Below, one piece after another: positions 56,936-64,000 of a DNA stretch of 64,000 bases. This stretch comes from Bifidobacterium boum (GTDB lineage Bacteria > Actinomycetota > Actinomycetes > Actinomycetales > Bifidobacteriaceae): NCBI RefSeq assembly GCF_000741535.1, contig NZ_JGYQ01000002.1:1-64000 (forward strand), in the 5' to 3' direction. Position numbers and translations under genes: made by a program. The stretch's first letter is position 1. The number at the start of each line of letters is the position of its first letter. The notes beneath the pieces are model-generated. The model was given only the letters and a program-made list of their open reading frames with translations, had not been told where the DNA came from and did not search any database.

Positions 56936-58141
56936 ATGGCCAACGACTTTCGGCATGTTCAAGCCGATTCGCACATTGGTGACATTCCCGATCCGTTGCA
57001 TGGGCGCAAGCTGAGAGTTGGAATCATCTCTCCGTATTCTTTCGAAACTCCCGGGGGAGTGCAGTTTCACATCCGGGATTTCGCACAAGAATTAATCGCC
57101 CGCGGACATCAGGTCGAGGTCCTTGCCCCTGGGCGCAGAACGAACGACATGCCGTTGTGGGTGCAGACGAATGGCACGTCATTCGCCATTCCTTACAATG
57201 GTTCGGTATCACGGTTAAGTTATTTCGGTTTTGTCGGCGCCCAAGTCCGCAGATGGGTCAGGCAAGGGCATTTCGATATCGTGCATCTGCATGAGCCGGA
57301 AGCGCCGTCATTGAGTCATAAGCCGTTGACGATGACGCGGCATCCGCCGCTGGTCGGCACGTTCCATGCCGCATTCAACACGTATCCTCTCGCATTGAGG
57401 TTCTTCCAGACATACCTCAACCGTTATCTTGCCCCGTTGTCGTATGCGATATGCGTCAGCGATTCCGCGCGTGCCACGGCGGACCGGTACATGCCTGAGC
57501 ATATTCCGACGACAATCATCCCCAACGGCATTTCATGCCGTAGGTTCGCACAAGCCTCACCTTCACCCCGATGGGTGGGGACGGATGACATGCCGACGAT
57601 TGGATTCCTCGGACGCATCGGCGAGGAGCGCAAAGGATTCTCTGTGTTTTGTGAAGCGGCTTTGAAGATTCTTGACCGATATCCGCAAGCCCGGTTCCTG
57701 TGCGTCGGGGATGGGGAACGACAAGGGCGCGACATGATCGCGGATCTCGACCCGAGCGGTGTGCTTGAAGCGCATATGGAGTTTCTCGGCAGAATCAGTG
57801 ATGAAGACAAGGAGCGTTTCTACCGTTCGCTGAGTGTGTATGTGGCTCCGCAACGCGGCGGCGAGAGTTTCGGCATCGTATTGGCTGAAGCGATGGCCGC
57901 GCGATGCCCTGTGGTCGCGTCAGATTTGCCCGCGTTCGTTGATGTGTCGGACCAGGGGCGTGCGGCGGCGTTGTTTTCAAATGGTGATGCCGCGGATTGC
58001 GCTTCGGTGGTTTGTTCGCTGCTCGCTGATGCCGAACGTCGATCAGCGCTCGGAGCTGCAGGGCAACAACGGTCATTCCGGTATGATTGGTCGACCGTGG
58101 TCGACCAGGTGCTCAACGTGTATGCGCAGGTCTTGTCTTGA
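56936..58141 (+). CDS. GT4 family glycosyltransferase, PimA-like
   Basis: This 401-residue GT-B glycosyltransferase begins its domain with LRVGIISPYSFETPGGVQFHI, then FDIVHLHEPEAPSL, FHAAFNTYPL, IPNGIS, GRIGEERKGF, and the E-x7-E motif in GGESFGIVLAEAMA (about 308-322). These match PimA, which adds the first mannose to phosphatidylinositol from GDP-mannose. It follows the PatA-like gene by 75 nt. ATG 56936 has GAAAGG 5 nt upstream; ATG 56933 is adjacent and equally in frame. Confidence 0.88.
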   Translation: MANDFRHVQADSHIGDIPDPLHGRKLRVGIISPYSFETPGGVQFHIRDFAQELIARGHQVEVLAPGRRTNDMPLWVQTNGTSFAIPYNGSVSRLSYFGFVGAQVRRWVRQGHFDIVHLHEPEAPSLSHKPLTMTRHPPLVGTFHAAFNTYPLALRFFQTYLNRYLAPLSYAICVSDSARATADRYMPEHIPTTIIPNGISCRRFAQASPSPRWVGTDDMPTIGFLGRIGEERKGFSVFCEAALKILDRYPQARFLCVGDGERQGRDMIADLDPSGVLEAHMEFLGRISDEDKERFYRSLSVYVAPQRGGESFGIVLAEAMAARCPVVASDLPAFVDVSDQGRAAALFSNGDAADCASVVCSLLADAERRSALGAAGQQRSFRYDWSTVVDQVLNVYAQVLS

Positions 58142-58192
58142 AAGCGCTTTACAATCGGTGTGTTTATCATACCCGTATCTGCTAGGAGCATT

Positions 58193-58951
58193 ATGTCAGG
58201 GCATTCCAAGTGGGCGACCACCAAGCATAAGAAGGCCGCCATTGACGCCAAGCGCGGCAAGCTGTTCGCCAAGCTGATCAAGAACATCGAGATTGCAGCC
58301 CGTTTGGGCGGTGGCGATCCTGATGGCAATCCGACGCTGTATGATGCGATCGTCAAGGCCAAGAAGGCTTCCATGCCTGCCGATAACATCAAGCGCGCCG
58401 TCAAGCGTGGCTCTGGTGAAGAAGATGGCGCAGCCAATTACGAGGATATCGTGTATGAGGGGTATGCGCCCGCCGGCGTCGGTCTGATTATCGAATGCCT
58501 TACCGATAACCGTAATCGTGCGGCGGCTGAAGTTCGTTCCACGCTGACCAAGGGCAACGGCTCCCTTGCCACTTCGGGCGCTGTGAGCTTCAACTTTGAG
58601 CGTAAGGGCCAGATCGTGGTTCCGGCTGAAGGCATGGATTATGACAAGCTCTTCGAAATCGCGGCTGAAGCTGGTGCCGAAGACGTATCTGATGACGGCG
58701 ACGTGTTCAGCGTTATCACCGATCCGAGCGATTTGGTCACCGTTCGTAAGGGACTGCAGGATGCCGGCATCGATTATGACTCCGCTGATCTGGTCATGAT
58801 TCCGAAGAACGAGGTCGAACTCAGCCTTGATGATGCGCGCAAGGTGTCCAAGCTGATCGACAACTTGGATGATCTTGATGACGTCCAGAACATTTACAGC
58901 AATTGGACTGCGTCCGATGAGGTCATGGCCCAGTTGGAGGAAGAGGAGTGA
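58193..58951 (+). CDS. yebC: YebC/PmpR family transcriptional regulator/translation factor
   Basis: This 252-residue protein has the N-terminal signature [27 protein letters not shown] and ends in an acidic QLEEEE tail. YebC proteins were described as regulators and more recently as factors that relieve ribosome stalling at proline runs. ATG 58193 follows TAGGAG. It is linked to ruvC in most Gram-positive and many other bacteria, here by only 4 nt to the ruvC start. A TACAAT (58150-58155) is a possible -10. Confidence 0.95.
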   Translation: MSGHSKWATTKHKKAAIDAKRGKLFAKLIKNIEIAARLGGGDPDGNPTLYDAIVKAKKASMPADNIKRAVKRGSGEEDGAANYEDIVYEGYAPAGVGLIIECLTDNRNRAAAEVRSTLTKGNGSLATSGAVSFNFERKGQIVVPAEGMDYDKLFEIAAEAGAEDVSDDGDVFSVITDPSDLVTVRKGLQDAGIDYDSADLVMIPKNEVELSLDDARKVSKLIDNLDDLDDVQNIYSNWTASDEVMAQLEEEE

Positions 58952-58955
58952 TCTG

Positions 58956-59537
58956 TTGATCATTCTTGGCGTTGACCCCGGATTGACTCGGTGCGGGGTC
59001 GGCGTGGTGGAAGCCGGCGCATCACGCCGGCTTTCTTTTATCCACGTCGATGTCATCCGCACCAGTCCGGACATGTCCCAGGACTTGCGGCTTCTGTCGA
59101 TTTATAACGGTCTTGTCGATAAGCTCGAGCTGTTCGCCCCCGACACGGTGTCCATCGAGCGGGTATTTGCGCAGGACAATCGCAATACCGTACTTGGTAC
59201 CGCCCAGGCGGCGGGCATGGCCATGCTGGCTGCGGCACAGCGTAGGATACCCGTCGCGTTGCACACGCCGACCGAAGTCAAACTTGCCATCACAGGTAAT
59301 GGCAAAGCTGACAAACTTCAGGTAGAGCGTATGGTGATGCGGATTTTGAATTTGTCTGAAATGCCGAAACCGCCTGACGCTGCTGATGCGTTGGCACAGG
59401 CGATGTGCCATGCGCTTCGTCCGGCCGGTGCGTTGCAGGGCGGTGAGCGCGAGCAGCATTTGACTGCCGCCCAACGGCAGTGGGCATTGGCTGCACAGCA
59501 AGCTAAACGTCGTCGCGGCGTCGACCGCGGCATGTAA
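58956..59537 (+). CDS. ruvC: Crossover junction endodeoxyribonuclease RuvC
   Basis: RuvC resolves Holliday junctions by dual incision. The 193-residue protein has all four acidic residues: Asp7 ([10 protein letters not shown]), Glu68 ([10 protein letters not shown]), Asp141 and Asp144 ([13 protein letters not shown]). The start is TTG 58956, 4 nt after the yebC stop, with GAGGAG 7 nt upstream; no ATG fits. It is separated from ruvA by the LexA box. Confidence 0.96.
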   Translation: MIILGVDPGLTRCGVGVVEAGASRRLSFIHVDVIRTSPDMSQDLRLLSIYNGLVDKLELFAPDTVSIERVFAQDNRNTVLGTAQAAGMAMLAAAQRRIPVALHTPTEVKLAITGNGKADKLQVERMVMRILNLSEMPKPPDAADALAQAMCHALRPAGALQGGEREQHLTAAQRQWALAAQQAKRRRGVDRGM

Positions 59538-59541
59538 ACTA

Positions 59542-59557
59542 TCGAACATGTGTTCGA
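59542..59557. promoter_or_regulatory. LexA (SOS) box upstream of ruvA
   Basis: TCGAACATGTGTTCGA is a perfect 16-bp palindrome of the actinobacterial LexA type, 30 nt before the ruvA ATG. A -10-like TATGTA starts 2 nt after it (59559-59564), so LexA would cover the promoter spacer. ruvAB is therefore DNA-damage inducible separately from yebC-ruvC. Confidence 0.9.
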
Positions 59558-59586
59558 ATATGTAAGAGTGCGATGAAGGAGGCATC

Positions 59587-60207
59587 ATGATCGCCATGTT
59601 GAACGGGCAAGTCGAGTCCGTCGATCAGGCGGGGGCCATTCTCGACGTCCACGGCATCGGTTTTGGCGTGCGCATGCCCCAAACCGACGTGTCGTCATTG
59701 CATGCCGGCCAGCATGTTGTGCTGTACACCTCGATGGTTGTGACTCAGGATGCGATGACATTGTACGGGTTCCTTTCCTCCGCTGAGAAGAAAATGTTCT
59801 TGCAGCTGCAGAAAGTCAGTGGCATAGGTCCTAAAGTCGCGTTGTCTTTGCTGTCCACGTTGCCGCCTGACCGTCTGGCGCGCGCCGTGGCGGATGGCGA
59901 TGCCACGGCATTGTCCAAGGCGCCTGGTCTAGGGAAAAAGGGTGCTCAGAAAATCATTCTCGAGTTGAAAGGGTCGCTTGATCTCACGCAGATTGAAGGA
60001 TCGGCGGCGGCGTCCTCGGCGACTGCCGTTGACACCGGTTCGCAACAGGTGATTGAAGGTCTGATGTCTTTGGGGTGGCGTCAACAGGATGCCAAGGACG
60101 CCGTCGAGCGCGCATGCCGGGATCATGATATCAAGACGCCGCTCGCGTCCCAGGACGTACCGGGCGTGTTGAAACTCGCATTGACTGAGCTGGATCGGGG
60201 AAGGTGA
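59587..60207 (+). CDS. ruvA: Holliday junction DNA helicase subunit RuvA
   Basis: RuvA binds the four-way junction and loads RuvB. The 206-residue protein has the N-terminal OB fold ([14 protein letters not shown]), two helix-hairpin-helix motifs ([30 protein letters not shown]), and the flexible C-terminal domain III that contacts RuvB. ATG 59587 follows AAGGAGG. The stop is one base before the ruvB start. Confidence 0.96.
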   Translation: MIAMLNGQVESVDQAGAILDVHGIGFGVRMPQTDVSSLHAGQHVVLYTSMVVTQDAMTLYGFLSSAEKKMFLQLQKVSGIGPKVALSLLSTLPPDRLARAVADGDATALSKAPGLGKKGAQKIILELKGSLDLTQIEGSAAASSATAVDTGSQQVIEGLMSLGWRQQDAKDAVERACRDHDIKTPLASQDVPGVLKLALTELDRGR

Positions 60208-60208
60208 T

Positions 60209-61312
60209 ATGGCAATGAAGACGAACGAGTCCGGCAGTCGTGCCATCGGCAACGTCGGCGACATGATGGTCAGCAATGATGGCGCCCGGGAGGAATCACT
60301 GCGCATGGTCTCTTCCCAGCCGCTGGATAATGAGCCGGTCAGTGACGAAGAACTCCGGCCGCATGTCCTTGACGGATTCATCGGTCAGCCGCGGCTGAAG
60401 GCGCAGCTGCAATTATTCCTTGAAGCTGCACGGAAACGGGATGTGCCGCCGGATCACTTTTTGCTCGCCGGCCCTCCCGGATTAGGGAAGACCACGCTCG
60501 CGATGATCGTAGCCAATGAGTTGGGGGTGCCGATTCGTGTGACATCCGGTCCGGCGATTCAGCATGCTGGCGATTTGGCGTCCATTCTCAGTTCGTTGGA
60601 TGCGGGGGAGGTCTTGTTCATTGATGAGATCCACCGTTTGCCTCGCCCAGCGGAAGAATTGCTGTATATCGCGATGGAGGATTTCCGTGTCGATGTTATG
60701 GTCGGCAAGGGCCCCGGCGCTTCATCGATTCCGCTGACGCTGCCACGCTTTACTGTCATCGGCGCTACAACGCGGGAGGGTATGCTGCCATCGCCGTTAC
60801 GTGCGCGATTCGGGTTTACTGCACATCTTGATTTCTATCCGCATGAGGAGCTTGAGAAGCTGATCGAGCGTTCAGCTTCCGTTCTTGGCGTCACCCTTGG
60901 TCCGGGGGCCGCACATCAGCTGTCGTTACGGTCTCGAGGCACACCGCGTATCGCTAATCGTTTGCTCCGACGAGTCCGGGACTGGGCAATCGTCCATGAT
61001 TTGCACGAGGTTGATGTCAATGCGGTACGCGATGCCCTCGCGTTGTACCAGATTGATTCCGAAGGACTCGATCGTCTGGATATCGCAGTACTGAAAGCAA
61101 TTTGCACGAACTTCGCAGGTGGGCCGGTCGGGTTGAACAACCTGTCCGCCATGGTCGGTGAGGAGTCCGAGACCGTGGAGACGGTTTGCGAACCGTACCT
61201 CGTCCGTGAAGGGTTCCTTATCCGTACGCCGAAAGGGCGTGTGGCAACAGCAAAAGCATGGACCCATCTCGGCCTCGAACCGCAAGAAAACGATGTCAAC
61301 AAGCTATTCTAA
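60209..61312 (+). CDS. ruvB: Holliday junction DNA helicase subunit RuvB
   Basis: RuvB is the AAA+ motor that drives branch migration. The 367-residue protein has an N-terminal extension of about 45 residues, [11 protein letters not shown], Walker [10 protein letters not shown] (88-96), Walker B LFIDEIH near 135, sensor ATTREG, the arginine-finger region SPLRARFG, and the winged helix [23 protein letters not shown] 60209 is one base after ruvA and has GGGGAAGG upstream; a second ATG follows at 60215. Confidence 0.97.
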   Translation: MAMKTNESGSRAIGNVGDMMVSNDGAREESLRMVSSQPLDNEPVSDEELRPHVLDGFIGQPRLKAQLQLFLEAARKRDVPPDHFLLAGPPGLGKTTLAMIVANELGVPIRVTSGPAIQHAGDLASILSSLDAGEVLFIDEIHRLPRPAEELLYIAMEDFRVDVMVGKGPGASSIPLTLPRFTVIGATTREGMLPSPLRARFGFTAHLDFYPHEELEKLIERSASVLGVTLGPGAAHQLSLRSRGTPRIANRLLRRVRDWAIVHDLHEVDVNAVRDALALYQIDSEGLDRLDIAVLKAICTNFAGGPVGLNNLSAMVGEESETVETVCEPYLVREGFLIRTPKGRVATAKAWTHLGLEPQENDVNKLF

Positions 61313-61354
61313 AATACATATTTTGGATAGCCCGCAGCACATGTCAGGAGCCTC

Positions 61355-61813
61355 ATGAATCAGAATCTCGATCCGAATCTCATTATGATCCTTGTCCTTG
61401 TCCTGTTCATCGTCATGATGTGGATGAGCTCGCGGCGTATGAAGAAGCAGCAGCAACAGCAGCAGGAAGAGCTTCGCCAATCCTTGGTGCCGGGAACCCT
61501 TGTTGTACTGGCCGGCGGCATCATCGCCACCATTGTTTCCGTGGATGAGAAGTATGAAGAGGTTGTCGTCGATTCCGAAGGCAGCCGTATGCGCGTCAAA
61601 ATGCAATCCGTTCGTGGCAAATATATTCGTCCGGCATTTATCGATGATGATGACGAGCAGCAGTCGGACAACGAGTCACCGGCCGGTCTCCCCGTCGACA
61701 ATGATGCGGACGCCGCACAGGCTTCTGGTGAGGACACGTCGTCAACAGCCCAACCTGCTGCCGTGAACTCGGAACACACGCAAACCGCAACAGCGGAACC
61801 CGAAACCAAGTAG
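61355..61813 (+). CDS. yajC: Preprotein translocase subunit YajC
   Basis: YajC joins SecDF in the translocon. The 152-residue protein has one N-terminal membrane span (about 9-24), a basic, Gln-rich stretch (RRMKKQQQQQQEEL), the YajC core LVPGTLVVLAGGIIATIVSVDEKYEEVVVDS, and an unusually long acidic, Thr/Ala-rich C-terminal tail (about 95-152). GTCAGGAG stands 7 nt before ATG 61355. secD/secF are not in the window. Confidence 0.92.
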   Translation: MNQNLDPNLIMILVLVLFIVMMWMSSRRMKKQQQQQQEELRQSLVPGTLVVLAGGIIATIVSVDEKYEEVVVDSEGSRMRVKMQSVRGKYIRPAFIDDDDEQQSDNESPAGLPVDNDADAAQASGEDTSSTAQPAAVNSEHTQTATAEPETK

Positions 61814-61871
61814 TATCCGCGAAGCCGTTTGATGCGACGACACTGGCAATCAGAAAGATCAGGTTATTTCT

Positions 61872-62450
61872 ATGGCATCCGATATCCATATCAGGCAGCT
61901 TGAACTCGTTGGCCACGAGCGGGCGGAATTCTTGACTTCACTGTTCCGTTCCATCAAAGGATTCCCCAAAGAAGGCATTAATTTCCGTGATTTCATGCCT
62001 GTTCTGGAGAACGCCGAAGGACTGCAGATCATGCTTGAAGGCCTTGAGAAGGCTCTGCCTATCCCTGCCGACGAATTCGATTCCGTGGCTGGGTTGGAAG
62101 CACGAGGATTCCTGTTTGGCCCAGCACTTGCCGCCCGTCTGGGCAAAGGCTTCATCGCGGTACGAAAAGCGGGCAAGCTCCCTCCGGAAGTCATCGGTGA
62201 AGATTACACCTTGGAATACGGTACGGCACGTGTTGAAGTCGAAGCCGATGCCGTGAGCAGGGGAGAGCGCGTACTGATCGTCGACGATTTGATCGCCACC
62301 GGCGGGACCGCCAAGGCCGCTGCCGACTTGATTCGCAAGTGTGGAGGCACGGTGGCTGGTTTCAGTTTCGTCATGCAGCTCGAAGGCCTGAGTGGGATTG
62401 AAGAGCTGGGCGATTATCCGACCAGTACCTTGGTCTCGATGCCGGCGTAA
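61872..62450 (+). CDS. apt: Adenine phosphoribosyltransferase
   Basis: Apt salvages adenine to AMP with PRPP. In 192 residues it has the FPKEGINFRDFMPVL N-terminal motif, GLEARGFLFGPALA, and the PRPP loop ERVLIVDDLIATGGTA (about 131-146). The ribosome-binding site (AGG) is about 10 nt upstream of ATG 61872. It follows yajC by 58 nt and is followed by sucC by 22 nt, so the run yajC-apt-sucC-sucD may be one transcript. Confidence 0.93.
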   Translation: MASDIHIRQLELVGHERAEFLTSLFRSIKGFPKEGINFRDFMPVLENAEGLQIMLEGLEKALPIPADEFDSVAGLEARGFLFGPALAARLGKGFIAVRKAGKLPPEVIGEDYTLEYGTARVEVEADAVSRGERVLIVDDLIATGGTAKAAADLIRKCGGTVAGFSFVMQLEGLSGIEELGDYPTSTLVSMPA

Positions 62451-62472
62451 CGAATTCAGGAAGAAGGAAGCC

Positions 62473-63681
62473 ATGGATCTTTATGAATATCAAGCGCGTC
62501 AACTGCTTGACGAGCAAGGCATCGCGACTCCGAACGGGATTTTCGCCCGAGATGTCGATGAAGTCGCCCAGGCTGCAGACACTATTGGATATCCGTGTGT
62601 CATCAAGGCGCAGGTCAAAATTGGACATCGTGGGCAGGCAGGCGGTGTGAAGATCGCTCACACTCGCGAAGAAGCGGTCGCTGCAGCGAACGCCATCTTC
62701 CCCATGGTCATCCATGGCCATAAGGTGCGTGGCGTTCTTGTAGCGGAAGCCAAAAACGTCATCCACGAGTACTACGTCTCCATTTCCGTTGACCGTACTT
62801 CGCGTGATTTCGACGTCCTCGCGACCGCCAACGGCGGCACCGAAGTCGAGGAGATCGCCAAGGCGCATCCCGAATCGGTGAAGCGTCTGCATATCAATGC
62901 GCTGGATACTTTTGATCTCGATGCCGCCACCGAAATGGCGAAGAACATCGGATTCTACCATGCGGATGTCGATCAGGCCGCACGGATTCTTCTGAACATG
63001 TGGCAGTGTTTCAAAGCCAATGACGCAACACTTGTGGAAATTAATCCTCTCGCCAAGATCGGCGATCCCGACGACGAGTCCAGCAAATCGTTGTGCGCCC
63101 TTGACGCGAAGATTTCACTTGACGATAATGCCGCGTTCCGCCACGATGGGTGGAAGCGTTTCGCGGGTGCGTCCCAGCTTGACCCCTACGAGCAGCGGGC
63201 CAAAGAGCTCGGCTTGCACTACGTGCATCTGCAGGGGCAGGTTGGCGTCATCGGCAACGGCGCCGGTTTGGTTATGAGCTCGCTCGACGCGGTGTCCGGT
63301 GCCGGCGAGGAACAGGGGATGGGCATCAAGCCTGCCAACTTCCTTGACATTGGCGGCGGTGCTTCGTCTGAAGTCATGCGTAACAGTTTGGAGATCGTTC
63401 TGTCTGATCCCCAAGTGAAATCGGTGTTCGTCAACGTGTACGGTGGTATCACGTCATGTGAGCAAGTCGCCGCCGGCATTCTGGGAGCGTTGCAGGCGAT
63501 TGAGACCGTCAAGCCGATTGTCGTGCGTTTTGACGGCAACGCGGCCCAAGAAGGGTTGAGAATGCTTTCTGACGCCAACGATCCGCATCTCCACGTGTTT
63601 GACACGATGGAGGAAGCCGCACAGCAGGCTGCCCATATCGCTGCCCTCGCACAAGCTGCAGACAAGGAGACCAACAAATGA
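62473..63681 (+). CDS. sucC: Succinate--CoA ligase subunit beta
   Basis: SucC is the nucleotide-binding subunit of succinyl-CoA synthetase. The 402-residue protein opens with MDLYEYQARQLLDEQGI, has the ATP-grasp stretch (PCVIKAQVKIGHRGQAGGVK), and C-terminal NVYGGITSCEQVAAGIL and VRFDGNAAQEG. AGGAAG lies before ATG 62473; longer starts have none. The stop overlaps the sucD start (ATGA). With no complete TCA cycle expected in a bifidobacterium, it may supply succinyl-CoA for biosynthesis. Confidence 0.96.
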   Translation: MDLYEYQARQLLDEQGIATPNGIFARDVDEVAQAADTIGYPCVIKAQVKIGHRGQAGGVKIAHTREEAVAAANAIFPMVIHGHKVRGVLVAEAKNVIHEYYVSISVDRTSRDFDVLATANGGTEVEEIAKAHPESVKRLHINALDTFDLDAATEMAKNIGFYHADVDQAARILLNMWQCFKANDATLVEINPLAKIGDPDDESSKSLCALDAKISLDDNAAFRHDGWKRFAGASQLDPYEQRAKELGLHYVHLQGQVGVIGNGAGLVMSSLDAVSGAGEEQGMGIKPANFLDIGGGASSEVMRNSLEIVLSDPQVKSVFVNVYGGITSCEQVAAGILGALQAIETVKPIVVRFDGNAAQEGLRMLSDANDPHLHVFDTMEEAAQQAAHIAALAQAADKETNK

Positions 63682-64000
63682 CGTTGTTTGTAGAAGATGG
63701 CGCACCGGTTATCGTTCAAGGCATGACCGGACACCAAGGCATGACACACACCGCTCGCATGCTGAAGGCAGGAACGAATATCGTCGGCGGTGTGAATCCT
63801 CGCAAGGCAGGAACCTCAGTCACGTATCCCAACGCGAAGAACGGGAAGGATGCAGTCATCCCGGTCTATGCGACATGCAGCGAAGCATCCAAGGCGACCG
63901 GTGCCCACGCCAGTGTCATCTTCGTCCCACCTCGTTTCGCCAAGGATGCGGTTGTCGAAGCGATCCAAGCGGGAATCAGCACCATCGTGGTCATCACTGA
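63678..64000 (+). CDS. sucD: Succinate--CoA ligase subunit alpha (partial, runs off the window)
   Basis: The N-terminal 107 codons are present: MTLFVEDGAPVIVQGMTGHQGMTHTARMLKAG, then the CoA-binding Rossmann part (VGGVNPRKAG, PVYATCSEA, SVIFVPPRFAKDAVVEAIQAGI). This is the CoA-binding alpha subunit, which holds the phosphorylated His further on. The start overlaps the sucC stop. The gene continues beyond 64000. Confidence 0.95.
   Translation, partial: MTLFVEDGAPVIVQGMTGHQGMTHTARMLKAGTNIVGGVNPRKAGTSVTYPNAKNGKDAVIPVYATCSEASKATGAHASVIFVPPRFAKDAVVEAIQAGISTIVVIT

Noticed and set aside
1-64000. Prophage, IS, CRISPR, toxin-antitoxin or defence system
   Set aside because: Looked for transposase, integrase, Cas, phage structural and restriction genes and for regular repeats; all genes identified are chromosomal housekeeping or metabolic genes with continuous composition.

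Overview
The window is core chromosome of a high-GC Gram-positive bacterium, most likely a member of the Bifidobacteriaceae (Bifidobacterium or a close relative). The evidence is the adjacent transaldolase and transketolase genes of the fructose-6-phosphate shunt, actinobacterial markers (whiA, PimA/PatA-type phosphatidylinositol mannoside genes, a 4-Cys hrcA-dnaJ pair, Cheo-type LexA boxes), frequent GTG/TTG starts, and 3' CCA ends that are not encoded in the tRNA genes. I see no prophage, insertion sequence, CRISPR array or obvious foreign island.

Layout. 1-2.5 kb: the 5S rRNA end of an rRNA operon with its terminator, then a long-chain acyl-CoA ligase. 2.6-6.9 kb: azlC-azlD, a YbjQ-like protein, an ABC ATPase, tRNA m1A58 methyltransferase and a SixA-like phosphatase. 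7.1-10.3 kb: metE-metF. 10.6-13.7 kb: glnE. 13.9-20.5 kb: a complete pyrimidine run pyrB-pyrI-pyrC-pyrF-pyrK-pyrD-pyrE, ending at a 26-bp perfect hairpin. 20.6-27.8 kb: a mostly minus-strand block (LysR regulator, HAD hydrolase, a frameshifted DUF4232 lipoprotein, NAD(P)HX repair enzyme, ABC-F protein) with one plus-strand SGNH hydrolase. 28.0-36.6 kb: uvrA (LexA box), uvrC, aroE, rapZ, whiA. 36.8-39.3 kb: pgk, tpiA, secG. 39.5-42.1 kb: a Cof-like HAD protein and an HTH-aminotransferase fusion. 42.3-45.6 kb: tal and tkt on the minus strand. 45.7-48.2 kb: CIRCE element, hrcA, dnaJ. 48.3-52.0 kb: fructosamine-kinase-like protein, uppP, a deoxyinosine-glycosylase-like protein, tRNA-Gly and a PAC2 protein. 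52.1-52.6 kb: a four-tRNA operon. 53.0-58.1 kb: thrS, then a phospholipid/PIM block (CDP-alcohol phosphatidyltransferase, PatA-like acyltransferase, PimA-like glycosyltransferase). 58.2-61.3 kb: yebC, ruvC, ruvA, ruvB, with a LexA box before ruvA. 61.4-64 kb: yajC, apt, sucC and the start of sucD.

How the genes work together. De novo pyrimidine synthesis is encoded end to end except for carbamoyl-phosphate synthase. The uvrA and ruvAB promoters carry perfect 16-bp LexA palindromes, which links excision repair and Holliday-junction processing to one SOS regulon, while uvrC appears to have its own promoter. hrcA-dnaJ is preceded by a perfect CIRCE and is probably autoregulated by HrcA. Transaldolase and transketolase feed the bifid shunt, and pgk/tpiA complete lower glycolysis.

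The window is conserved housekeeping DNA and I found no convincing new multi-gene system. The least ordinary items are: the HTH-aminotransferase fusion, whose promoter region carries six copies of a TTGAAC/GTTCAA half-site and whose gene has an internal Shine-Dalgarno/ATG that could yield a free aminotransferase; the lipoprotein split by a one-base frameshift at a C5 tract; identical tRNA-Gly genes in inverted orientation around the PAC2 gene; and a phosphatidyltransferase lacking the arginine of the CDP-alcohol motif.
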